45,134 nucleotides of DNA. Origin: G020348385 sp964410125. GTDB lineage: Bacteria; Acidobacteriota; Aminicenantia; Aminicenantales; Aminicenantaceae. This document shows positions 16,455 to 23,984 of the stretch, piece after piece (position 1 is the first letter of the stretch; every line of letters begins with the position of its first letter). A model generated the notes under the pieces. The model saw nothing but the letters and a program-made list of their open reading frames with translations. It ran no database searches and was not told the origin of the DNA. Location: contig CAYPGQ010000028.1 in assembly GCA_964410125.1 (NCBI GenBank), positions 1 through 45,134 of the forward strand, read 5' to 3'. The position numbers and the translations under genes were made by a program.

Positions 16455-18112
16455 TATTCTGAAACCATGCAACGTTGATTTTTTGAATCCGCATAAATTT
16501 TTACCTTTTTTGGGAATTCGCGCACAAACAAGGAATCTGTATGGTTTGATCCGCTGAAAAACCACGGATCGATCAAATCCTGTGTGGGGGCAATGTATCC
16601 GTATATGACATTGTTGCTGATCAAGTTTGTTAAAAAATGTGTTCCCTGAGTTCCATACATACGTGTTTCCAGTCTTTTTTGGTCTTCGTCGTAACCGCCC
16701 TGCAGCATGTATAAAAAATGACTTCCGTATAATCCTCCCGAAAGACTGCTGTCCTCGGGGAGAGGCTCGGACCGTCCGGCAATATCCACCCCGTATTCAA
16801 AAATGGCGACAGCCCTGTCTACAATCCGGTAATCCACTTGAATTCCCCAATTTCTGTTCGTGCTCCCCAATCTTCCGGGCACAATCATCATGTACTTTTC
16901 ATTTTGGTCGCTCATTTTTGTATTAAAATCGGCGATATTTCGTACAACTTCATCATGCATGTTTTGGGTATAGATGAACGGAGAGACCACGAGTGCATAT
17001 TTTATGCCTTTTTTAATGCCATGTCCTTGAAGGCTGCCGATAGAAAGGTACGTGCGGCCAGTACGTTCTGGTATTTTGATAGTTTCGAAGCGTAATGTCG
17101 GCAAATAGGTCAACTGAACAACGTGAAAGCGGCCGACTTCCTCAGCTTTTCTTTTGAAATCGATATTAAACACGAATTCTATTTGGAAATGGGATGTTAC
17201 TCTTTTTGAAATCATTTCCATAATTTTGGTAAGACCTGTTTTGAAGCCGAAATGGTTTTTCTGGACCAGTTCCTTGATCGTGATCAAATTGTTATGAATG
17301 CCAAGCAATTTGACCTTATCGTGGTTTGCAAACCGGACATGGAGTGTCTTCATGGTTTCCAGTTCGTTACCTTTAAGACCTTTGTTTTTTGTCATGTCCA
17401 AGGCATAAAAATATTGTTGGCCTTGTCCAACACTCAAGAACCTTTGAGGGATCGGATTCTTGATCGTGACCATCGAGATGACCGGAAAATCGTCCAAAAC
17501 CGTTGCGTATCCATGACCAAAAGCGATCCGGGCAAAGCCCTCATCGGGATTCTGTGTCTTTAATGCATAAGGAAAAAATGAATTCGCAACTCCTGAAATA
17601 TAGGGGTAGTATAAAGGGCCTGCCAATGTATCGTCATAAATTCCAGGGATGGGATTGATGACGATGGCCATTTTTTCTTCGCTTTCTGGAGGCTGTTTAA
17701 GGATAAAATCTGAATAGATATAACAAATGGCCTGTTTCAACTGTTCCAGCCGAATAGAAAAATCAGAATGGTTATTGGGGAGCATGAAAGAAGTATTCTC
17801 TCCTGCATGGATTGGGACGACTCCCCTAGGAGATAAACCTCCTTCGTCAGTTGCCGATGACCGGACGCTGATGGGGATGTTTCCCAATTCCTTTAAAATT
17901 AAGCTGAGAATAAGAAATTTTTTTTCGTCCAGCTTTCCTCCGTTGTCGACAAAGCTATCAAAATAGGTTGTCGCGAGAATTCGGGTCCTTAATCTGTGGG
18001 CGTGCGGAATGGGATTTTCGTTGATTTTGACCAACCCGGCGCCTTTCCCGCCAAGAAACCCTTCCCCATAGATTTTGATCTCTCCGGTTTTTTCAAAGAC
18101 TTTTTCGCTCAT
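16454..18112 (-). CDS. PEP/pyruvate-binding (PPDK N-terminal-type) ATP-grasp protein
   Basis: A 552-residue protein. FLGGKGAGLVKI (Lys23) and NIPISVRSSATDEG (Arg84) are the hallmark ATP-binding blocks of the PPDK/PEP-synthase N-terminal domain. Later residues are compatible with the rest of an ATP-grasp fold, but neither the swivelling His domain nor the PEP barrel follows. The protein might therefore phosphorylate a separate His partner, or act as a nucleotide-regulated scaffold. The downstream receiver gene begins in its stop codon. The pair is transcribed divergently from the alpha-oxoamine synthase, with 182 bases between. A TGATATAAT extended -10-like element lies in that gap on the minus strand (about 18165-18173). 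No good ribosome binding site precedes the ATG. Confidence 0.75.
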   Translation of the reverse strand: MSEKVFEKTGEIKIYGEGFLGGKGAGLVKINENPIPHAHRLRTRILATTYFDSFVDNGGKLDEKKFLILSLILKELGNIPISVRSSATDEGGLSPRGVVPIHAGENTSFMLPNNHSDFSIRLEQLKQAICYIYSDFILKQPPESEEKMAIVINPIPGIYDDTLAGPLYYPYISGVANSFFPYALKTQNPDEGFARIAFGHGYATVLDDFPVISMVTIKNPIPQRFLSVGQGQQYFYALDMTKNKGLKGNELETMKTLHVRFANHDKVKLLGIHNNLITIKELVQKNHFGFKTGLTKIMEMISKRVTSHFQIEFVFNIDFKRKAEEVGRFHVVQLTYLPTLRFETIKIPERTGRTYLSIGSLQGHGIKKGIKYALVVSPFIYTQNMHDEVVRNIADFNTKMSDQNEKYMMIVPGRLGSTNRNWGIQVDYRIVDRAVAIFEYGVDIAGRSEPLPEDSSLSGGLYGSHFLYMLQGGYDEDQKRLETRMYGTQGTHFLTNLISNNVIYGYIAPTQDLIDPWFFSGSNHTDSLFVREFPKKVKIYADSKNQRCMVSE

Positions 18113-18297
18113 TCTATGAGACCATAACTCAAGTTTTGGTCATTAATAAGTGTTTTTCCTTATGAATTATATCAAATTTATGTGTGCTCACTCTACCTGT
18201 ACGTATTTATTTGACATTGGGCAGCTTCAATGGTTAAGCTTAGTAATCAATAAAGTGGAGTAGTGGAACGACTTGAACCTTATTTCAGGAGAATATG

Positions 18298-19575
18298 ATG
18301 GCGTTGAGTAAAAAAGATTTCGAAGGAAAAAAGCCCAACAGCGATGACTTCACCATGGCCGATTTCCAGGATTTCGAGAGTGACGACCTTTTTGAAGTCG
18401 CAGAATATTTTTATGAAGTTGTAGCAGATAGTTTCAGAAAAAAGTACATGGTCTACGGTCAACCCATGATGACCAGCCCAAAAACGGAATTCGAGGTATT
18501 CGATTGGAACAGAAATTCTATCAGAAAATTCTTGAACTTCTGTTCCTACAACTATTTGGGATTCAGCTATCACCCTGAGGTGATTAAAGCCGTACAGGAG
18601 GCAGTTGCAGAATTTGGAACAGGTGCGGTTTCTGCACCGCTGTTGAGCGGCTATTCTGGGATAGTGCGGAAGCTCGAGGAGGAAATCGCCAGCTTCAAAG
18701 GCAAGGAAATGGCTGTCGTTTTCCCCACCGGATATGGAACCAACCTGGGAATCCTCTCGGCACTTCTGCGTCCTGGGGATGTTGCAGTTCTGGACATTGT
18801 TTCTCATGCGTCTATTTATGACGGAGTCCAGCTTTCTGGGGCAGACATCAAAGTGTTTGCCCATAACAATCCCAGCCATCTGGAAAAAGTCCTCAAAAAT
18901 TTGGACACAAAACGCGCGATTGTCTGCGTTGAAGGTATTTACAGCATGGATGGAGACCTTGCAAACCTACCCGAATTGATACCCATATGCAAAAGATATG
19001 GAGTCAAAATCCTGGTGGATGAAGCCCATGCATCCTTAGTTTTTGGAGAAAAAGGCGCGGGAGTAGCCGAGCACTTTGGACTCGAGGATGAGGTCGATAT
19101 CTCGATCGGCACGTTCAGCAAATCCTTTGGGGCTATCGGAGGATTTGCTGCAGGGAAGGAAAAAATCATGACCTATCTCCGGTTTTATGCCCGCGCTTAT
19201 GTTTTTTCCTGTGCCATGGCACCACACACGGCAGCCGGAATCCTCAAAGTGTTTGAGATCTACAAAAAAGACAAATCACTGCGAGATCAGTTGTGGCAAA
19301 ATGTGCATTATATGCATGAAAAACTTCGTGAAGCCGGCCTGGATATCGGAAGCACCAAGTCTCAAGTCATCCCCGTCATGGCTGGAAACGACTTAAGGCT
19401 GCGGAAGATCAGCAAGAGGATTCAGGAAAAGGGGCTTTACACCGGAGTTGTCACCTACCCGGCCGTATCCAAGAACAAGACTCGCCTCCGACTCTCTGTC
19501 TCTGCCAAGCACACCAAGGAACAGATGGACAAATGTGTCCGAATCCTTAGCGAAGTTTATCAGAGCCTTCAATAG
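18298..19575 (+). CDS. Alpha-oxoamine synthase (glycine C-acetyltransferase / serine palmitoyltransferase-like)
   Basis: A 425-residue PLP enzyme of the family that condenses an amino acid with an acyl-CoA (KBL, BioF, HemA, serine palmitoyltransferase). Numbering from the ATG at 18295, visible features are NFCSYNYLGF near 81-90, the PLP-contacting DEAH at 242-245 and the Schiff-base Lys276 in TFSKSFGAIGGF. About 50 extra N-terminal residues precede the core, closer in layout to bacterial serine palmitoyltransferase than to short BioF or KBL. No threonine dehydrogenase or biotin gene is adjacent. There are two consecutive ATGs; AGGAG (18287-18291) is better spaced from the second, at 18298. 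The 3-prime end overlaps the exported methyltransferase gene by 29 bases, tail to tail. I cannot decide between sphingoid-base synthesis and 2-amino-3-ketobutyrate formation. Confidence 0.85.
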   Translation: MALSKKDFEGKKPNSDDFTMADFQDFESDDLFEVAEYFYEVVADSFRKKYMVYGQPMMTSPKTEFEVFDWNRNSIRKFLNFCSYNYLGFSYHPEVIKAVQEAVAEFGTGAVSAPLLSGYSGIVRKLEEEIASFKGKEMAVVFPTGYGTNLGILSALLRPGDVAVLDIVSHASIYDGVQLSGADIKVFAHNNPSHLEKVLKNLDTKRAIVCVEGIYSMDGDLANLPELIPICKRYGVKILVDEAHASLVFGEKGAGVAEHFGLEDEVDISIGTFSKSFGAIGGFAAGKEKIMTYLRFYARAYVFSCAMAPHTAAGILKVFEIYKKDKSLRDQLWQNVHYMHEKLREAGLDIGSTKSQVIPVMAGNDLRLRKISKRIQEKGLYTGVVTYPAVSKNKTRLRLSVSAKHTKEQMDKCVRILSEVYQSLQ

Positions 19576-20452
19576 GGGAAACGGTAGATGGATTGCGTTT
19601 GGCTTTCCATTTGCTTGTTTTAGTTGCTGATTCTGCTTCCTCTTTTTGGTTGCCCTCGATCGAGTTGCCTTTTACCGTTCCACTGAACAACATTCTCACT
19701 GTTTTTCCCTTCAACGTTCTCCCGACTGTGAATTGCAGTTTGTCTCCTACTAATTCTCCGCGCTCGATCGATAATCCAGAGCCGTTCACGTACAGAGTTC
19801 CATTGATTTTTTGAAATTGTTGATCGAGCTCTAGAACATACTGGTCTTTTTCCGACGCTGTTGACAAAGTCCACTTCCAGGTGCCAGACACATTTGCGGG
19901 AACGATCCAGAAATAGACACTATGTGTTCTGCGTTCCAGTTTTACCTCTGTGAATTTGTCCGCTTCCCAGTCCTTCATGCTAAAATCGTGCGATACGATC
20001 CTGGTGCCTGGTTTTAATATACGCAAAATTTTCGGACGCAGTTCAAGATTGACTGTTTGGAGCAGATAGAGGGTCAATACGGTTGCCTTACTGAAGTCGG
20101 CCTCGAAAAGGTCCTGCTGCAAAAATTTTACTTTATCCGTCACACCTGCTTTGGCTGCATTGTTTTTGCTCTCCTCGATACGTAAAGGATCGATGTCGAT
20201 GCCAACGCCACGGCATCCCGTATCTTTGACAGCCGTGATGACGATGCGTCCATCCCCACATCCCAGGTCGTAGAGGTAATCATTATTACCCACATTTGCC
20301 ATCTTGAGCATTTCGTTGACAACTTCATACGGCGTCGGCACATAAGGCACATCGAACTGATAATCCCATAAAAATTCAGGCTCCTGTGAAAATCCCTCAT
20401 GGGGTAATATCAATAACATAACGAAAAGAAAACCGATCACAGTTTTTTTCAT
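19547..20452 (-). CDS. Exported SAM-dependent methyltransferase with C-terminal beta domain
   Basis: A 301-residue protein. Residues 1-22 are a clear signal peptide ending near GFSQ. Residues 38-180 are a class I Rossmann methyltransferase: SAM motif LGCGDGR (63-69) and an acidic loop GIDIDP (84-89). From about 187 a separate beta-rich domain follows with the pattern GTW, internal GTLYVNG, ELVGDKLQF and GTVKGNSIEG, ending WKAKR. The same pattern forms the two small exported proteins at 26475 and 28911. A methyltransferase outside the cytoplasm is odd because SAM is cytosolic; the signal may be a membrane anchor, or the fold may have been reused for binding. GGAG lies upstream of the ATG at 20452. 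It is convergent with the alpha-oxoamine synthase. Confidence 0.8.
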   Translation of the reverse strand: MKKTVIGFLFVMLLILPHEGFSQEPEFLWDYQFDVPYVPTPYEVVNEMLKMANVGNNDYLYDLGCGDGRIVITAVKDTGCRGVGIDIDPLRIEESKNNAAKAGVTDKVKFLQQDLFEADFSKATVLTLYLLQTVNLELRPKILRILKPGTRIVSHDFSMKDWEADKFTEVKLERRTHSVYFWIVPANVSGTWKWTLSTASEKDQYVLELDQQFQKINGTLYVNGSGLSIERGELVGDKLQFTVGRTLKGKTVRMLFSGTVKGNSIEGNQKEEAESATKTSKWKAKRNPSTVSPIEGSDKLR

Positions 20453-20581
20453 TCCGGTTTCTCCATTCTTACAAAGATTCTATAAGTGAGCATTATCTTT
20501 CTCGTTTCATGACGGTGTCAGCTAGATTTTCAAAATTATAGCACATAATAAATCAAGTCTAAAAAAAGTTATGAGGAATGT

Positions 20582-20599
20582 TGTCCTTTAAAAAGGACA
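20582..20599. promoter_or_regulatory. Palindromic activator-type operator upstream of a sigma-54 promoter
   Basis: TGTCCTTTAAAAAGGACA is an 18-base perfect palindrome (two 8-base arms, 2-base centre). Its centre is 70 bases upstream of the -24 element at 20661, a usual place for an enhancer-binding-protein site. Its ends, TGTCC and GGACA, resemble the tandem operators at 23864-23900. Confidence 0.6.
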
Positions 20600-20660
20600 T
20601 ATGGAATAGGAATGTATAACAACAAGACAGGGAGGCATAAAAATTCTTGGGCATTCAGAT

Positions 20661-20676
20661 TGGCATGTTTGTTGCA
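20661..20676 (+). promoter_or_regulatory. Sigma-54 (-24/-12) promoter for the outer-membrane-type gene
   Basis: TGGCATGTTTGTTGCA matches the RpoN consensus TGGCAYR-N4-TTGCW at every fixed base and in spacing. The -12 GC lies 63 bases before the ATG at 20738, giving a leader of about 50 bases. Confidence 0.75.
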
Positions 20677-20737
20677 GAAAAATGATTTACAGAATTAGTA
20701 ATGAAGGAGAACAATACAAAAAATAGGGGAGGAAAAA

Positions 20738-21346
20738 ATGAATAAGTCCATTTTGCTTCTTATTGTCCTATTTGTTTTTCTGTTCCTTGTCTTTAGTTCG
20801 TCTCCTGCTTCTGCTGCGATTCAGTCAGCAAAGTTCTCAGATGGGTCGATGTATGTGACTGCTCAAATAGGGCTTAAATCTTATGTTGCCACTGCCGAAC
20901 CCTTCGAATCTTTCCCCTTTCCCATCGGCGGGAGTTTTGAATTAATGATATCGGATAATCTAGGATTAGGCACGACGATCATGTACGACAAATGGTGTGA
21001 TTACCTGGGGTGTTTTTGCGGGAAGTTTACTTTTCGCGTCATCAAGCCGTCATTAAGTCTTGCCTATCACTTTGATATCCCCGATATAGAGGGAATGAAC
21101 TTTTTTGCTGGGGGAAATCTTGGTTATAGCATCCTTTCCGTCAGCAATGAATTGGGAAACGATTACTGGGGCGATTTAAAGAGCGAACCTAACTTCGAAC
21201 CTTTTTTGGGGACACATCTCTATTTTTGGGAGAATCTCTCAGGTTTTTTTAGCAGATTTCTGGTAACTTTAAAAGTCTCTTGGTCTGTTACCGGTGATTT
21301 TTCCGGCGTAAACGGGACTATAGGTTTAGCCTATATGATAGATTAG
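20738..21346 (+). CDS. Exported beta-barrel-like envelope protein
   Basis: A 202-residue protein with a strong signal peptide (residues 4-27, cleavage near PASAA). The mature part is rich in aromatic residues and glycine, with alternating strands such as YVTAQIGLKSYVATAE, GGSFELMISDNLGLGTTIMY and PSLSLAYHFDIP. It ends in short strands (GTIGLAYMID), as in small outer-membrane beta-barrels. GGGGAGG lies just before the ATG. Four cysteines are present, three of them in WCDYLGCFCGKF. It has its own sigma-54 promoter and is convergent with the first permease gene, 17 bases away. The exact family is not recognised; a porin-like or opacity-type protein is the closest description. Confidence 0.6.
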   Translation: MNKSILLLIVLFVFLFLVFSSSPASAAIQSAKFSDGSMYVTAQIGLKSYVATAEPFESFPFPIGGSFELMISDNLGLGTTIMYDKWCDYLGCFCGKFTFRVIKPSLSLAYHFDIPDIEGMNFFAGGNLGYSILSVSNELGNDYWGDLKSEPNFEPFLGTHLYFWENLSGFFSRFLVTLKVSWSVTGDFSGVNGTIGLAYMID

Positions 21347-21363
21347 AGAACAGAGCCGGATCT

Positions 21364-23784
21364 TTACTCGTGCCGTAAGCTTTCGACCGGATTTTGCATG
21401 GCTGCTTTTAAGGAGAGGTAGAAGATGGTCAAAACGGCTATGAAAACAGAAGCAGCCCAAGCCATAACAAAATATTGGATGGCGATATCGATCCTGTAGG
21501 GGTAATTTTGGAGCACCCTTTTCATGATGATAAAGACCACCGGCCAGGCGATGACATTGGCGATGGATATCAAAAAAACAAATTCCCGGGTTGCCAAATA
21601 CACGATTTGTCCCACGCTTGCTCCCAGCACCTTGCGGATGCCAATTTCTTTGATCCGGCGACTCAAAGTGATGGAAGTCAGGCCAAAAATTCCCAGGCAA
21701 GCAAGCAGTATGCTCACTACAGATGCATATTGAATGATTGCACTCCATCGTTTTTCCTGATTGTAAAGACTTTTTAATGCGTCATCCTGGAAGTATGTGA
21801 TGAATGGTTTATCAGGTTGGGTTTTTTCCCAAACGTTTTCCAAAAACGCCATAGTATCCTTCAGCTGCCCAGTCTCGATACGGACAATAATCCTGCTGAA
21901 CCTATTTCTCCTGGGAGCTGTACCTTCTCCTACATAGAGAATCAGAGGTTCGATTTCATTCCGCAGGGATTCAAAATGACAATCTTCGATGACCCCGATT
22001 ATTCTGCGGTTGTAAGGGAATCCTTTGGATATATTTCCTAGAGGTTTGCCCATCTCGAAATCAGAACCCAACATCTCTATAAACTTTTGATTCACGATGA
22101 GTGCATCTCTATCGGCTGCAATATTCGATGAGAAATCCCTGCCTTGAATCAGTTTGAATTTCATTGTTGACAAAAAATCGGGATCCACCCGATTATACCG
22201 ATAGTTGATTTTGCGCTCGCCTAATTCTAGGCTCGAACCAGGAAGAAACAGGCCAAACTCTCTGTTACTGGCTGTAAGTCCTTGAACTTGATTATGGGAG
22301 ATGACTTCGTTACGGAAACGTTGGTAGAGTCTTTCTGATTCTTGTGGTTCGTTTTCTTGAGTCATGATGATAACCAGCCCTTCACTGACATAACCTGGAT
22401 CACGATTCATCATGAATGAAACTTGTTTTCCCAATATAACCGCTGAAATTCCGAGGACCACAGAAAGCGTAAATTGGAGGACTACAAGTCCTTTGGTGAG
22501 CGTTGTCCTTCCTCCGACCTTAAGCTTTCCTTTCAAGATATCCGCAGGTCGAAATGCTGACATAACCATGGCAGGGTAACTCCCGGCAAAAATGCCGGTG
22601 AAGAAGGCAATCCCCAACAGAACCGCCCAATGTCCACCTTCGAAAAGAGTCAGGATAGACAGTTGTTTGCCTGATAAGACATTGAACTTGGGAATCAAGA
22701 ACTCAGTCAACACGAATCCCATGATGATCGCAAAAAGGCTGATCACCAAGGCCTCACCCCAGAATTGCGACAAGAGCTGTCTTCGCCCTGCTCCAAGTAC
22801 TTTTCGCATTCCAACTTCCAAGGACCGCACAGAAGACGATCCGATGGAAAGATTCATGAAGTTTACACAGGCAATTAGGAGAATGGCCAAGGCAATCGCA
22901 GAGAGAAGGTATGAGGTCGATAATCCGGCTGTTCCTGCAACGCGTGTGTCAAGATGCATGTCCCTGACCAGCTGCAAACCAAACGTGAATGGATTGTAGC
23001 CTTCGTCGATGTGTCTTTGGATCATGGAGCTATAATTTCGTTGACAAAACTGGTCCAATCCTTCCTCTACCTGTTCCGGTGTCACATTTGGCTGGAGTTG
23101 GACGAACAGAGGACAGTACCACCTGTTCCAATCATTCAATATCTGAGGATTGTTCAAGACACTTGATAGATTATGAAAATGAATAAGGATATTGAACTGG
23201 ATAGAAGAATTGGGCGGCACATCTTCGGCCACGCCAGTCACCATGTAGTCTCTTTTTGTGTGTCCATAGGTAATTGTCAGTGTTTTGCCCAAAGGATTTT
23301 CTTCTCCGAAATATTTTTCGGCATGGGATCGAGAGAGAACGATGCTGTGTTCATCAGAAAGTGCCGTTTTGGGATCCCCTGCGGTTAGAGGGAAAGTAAA
23401 CATTTCGAAGAAGGGTGAGTCTGCCAATGCGAGAGTCTCTCTGAACATTTTCTCTTTGTACCGGACAACTCCAGAGCCATTGACATATCTTGTTTGAAAT
23501 CTCACTTGAGGAATGGATTGAATGAGTTCGGGACCAACTGGCGTAGGGATATATTGCTGGAGATTGGTTTCTTCTCCCGATCCCTTATCGAATTGTATCC
23601 GGACAAACCGGTAGAGTTGATCTCCATTCTTGTGAAACTTATCGAATGATAATTCATCCGCCACGAACAAATAAATAAACATACAGGCAGCGATGCCGAT
23701 CGACAAACCGAATATTTTTATAAAGGAATGTCCTTTGTATCTTAAGATATGTCTGATGGCGATCTTTATATAATTATAAGACAT
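21364..23784 (-). CDS. FtsX/MacB-type ABC transporter permease (first copy)
   Basis: An 806-residue permease with the two-repeat layout of large FtsX-like proteins. A transmembrane helix at about 20-42 (SFIKIFGLSIGIAACMFIYLF) is followed by a MacB-type periplasmic domain, an FtsX domain with three helices at about 290-410, a second periplasmic domain (about 440-650) and a final FtsX domain ending PVESLRHE. The motif GMRKVLGAGR and its counterpart GIRKVLGAS are the conserved cytoplasmic coupling segments that contact an ABC ATPase. No ATPase gene is adjacent. A sigma-54 promoter at 23808-23823 puts the -12 element 25 bases before the ATG, and GAGGAAAG serves as ribosome binding site. Relatives export lipoproteins, peptides or drugs, or act as mechanotransmitters; the cargo here is unknown. 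Confidence 0.87.
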   Translation of the reverse strand: MSYNYIKIAIRHILRYKGHSFIKIFGLSIGIAACMFIYLFVADELSFDKFHKNGDQLYRFVRIQFDKGSGEETNLQQYIPTPVGPELIQSIPQVRFQTRYVNGSGVVRYKEKMFRETLALADSPFFEMFTFPLTAGDPKTALSDEHSIVLSRSHAEKYFGEENPLGKTLTITYGHTKRDYMVTGVAEDVPPNSSIQFNILIHFHNLSSVLNNPQILNDWNRWYCPLFVQLQPNVTPEQVEEGLDQFCQRNYSSMIQRHIDEGYNPFTFGLQLVRDMHLDTRVAGTAGLSTSYLLSAIALAILLIACVNFMNLSIGSSSVRSLEVGMRKVLGAGRRQLLSQFWGEALVISLFAIIMGFVLTEFLIPKFNVLSGKQLSILTLFEGGHWAVLLGIAFFTGIFAGSYPAMVMSAFRPADILKGKLKVGGRTTLTKGLVVLQFTLSVVLGISAVILGKQVSFMMNRDPGYVSEGLVIIMTQENEPQESERLYQRFRNEVISHNQVQGLTASNREFGLFLPGSSLELGERKINYRYNRVDPDFLSTMKFKLIQGRDFSSNIAADRDALIVNQKFIEMLGSDFEMGKPLGNISKGFPYNRRIIGVIEDCHFESLRNEIEPLILYVGEGTAPRRNRFSRIIVRIETGQLKDTMAFLENVWEKTQPDKPFITYFQDDALKSLYNQEKRWSAIIQYASVVSILLACLGIFGLTSITLSRRIKEIGIRKVLGASVGQIVYLATREFVFLISIANVIAWPVVFIIMKRVLQNYPYRIDIAIQYFVMAWAASVFIAVLTIFYLSLKAAMQNPVESLRHE

Positions 23785-23807
23785 GATCTTTCCTCGATTA
23801 TGTGTTG

Positions 23808-23823
23808 AGCAATAATTGTGCCA
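23808..23823 (-). promoter_or_regulatory. Sigma-54 promoter of the leftward permease
   Basis: On the minus strand the sequence reads TGGCACAATTATTGCT, a complete TGGCAYR-N4-TTGCW match. The predicted leader to the ATG at 23784 is about 12 bases. An inverted repeat, AATAATTG with CAATTATT (23811-23829), overlaps it. Confidence 0.75.
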
Positions 23824-23863
23824 ATTATTTTATGGGGTATTTTTTTATCGAGAAGTCAAAAGA

Positions 23864-23900
23864 TGTCCATTTTAGAACATTTTATATCCGTTATCGAACA
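23864..23900. promoter_or_regulatory. Shared tandem activator-type operator between divergent sigma-54 promoters
   Basis: Two related 16-base sites, TGTCCATTTTAGAACA (23864-23879) and TATCCGTTATCGAACA (23885-23900), match at 12 of 16 positions. They start 21 bases apart, two helical turns. Each fits TNTCC-N6-GAACA. They lie 40 bases from the leftward -24 element and 45 bases from the rightward one. Activator binding is inferred. Confidence 0.6.
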
Positions 23901-23945
23901 GTATTATTGCATTCATCAGGAGGGATTACTTCTATATCCTTAGGA

Positions 23946-23961
23946 TGGCATGTTTATTGCA
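23946..23961 (+). promoter_or_regulatory. Sigma-54 promoter of the rightward permease
   Basis: TGGCATGTTTATTGCA matches the RpoN consensus and differs from the promoter at 20661 at one base. Its -12 GC lies 25 bases before the ATG at 23985, the same distance as in the leftward permease gene. Confidence 0.78.
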
Positions 23962-23984
23962 TTTTTCCGACCTAGGAGAACGAA

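Noticed and set aside
16455..16565. N-terminal extension of the receiver protein
   Set aside because: The TAATG junction with the upstream gene is the natural coupled start and the extension adds no domain sequence.
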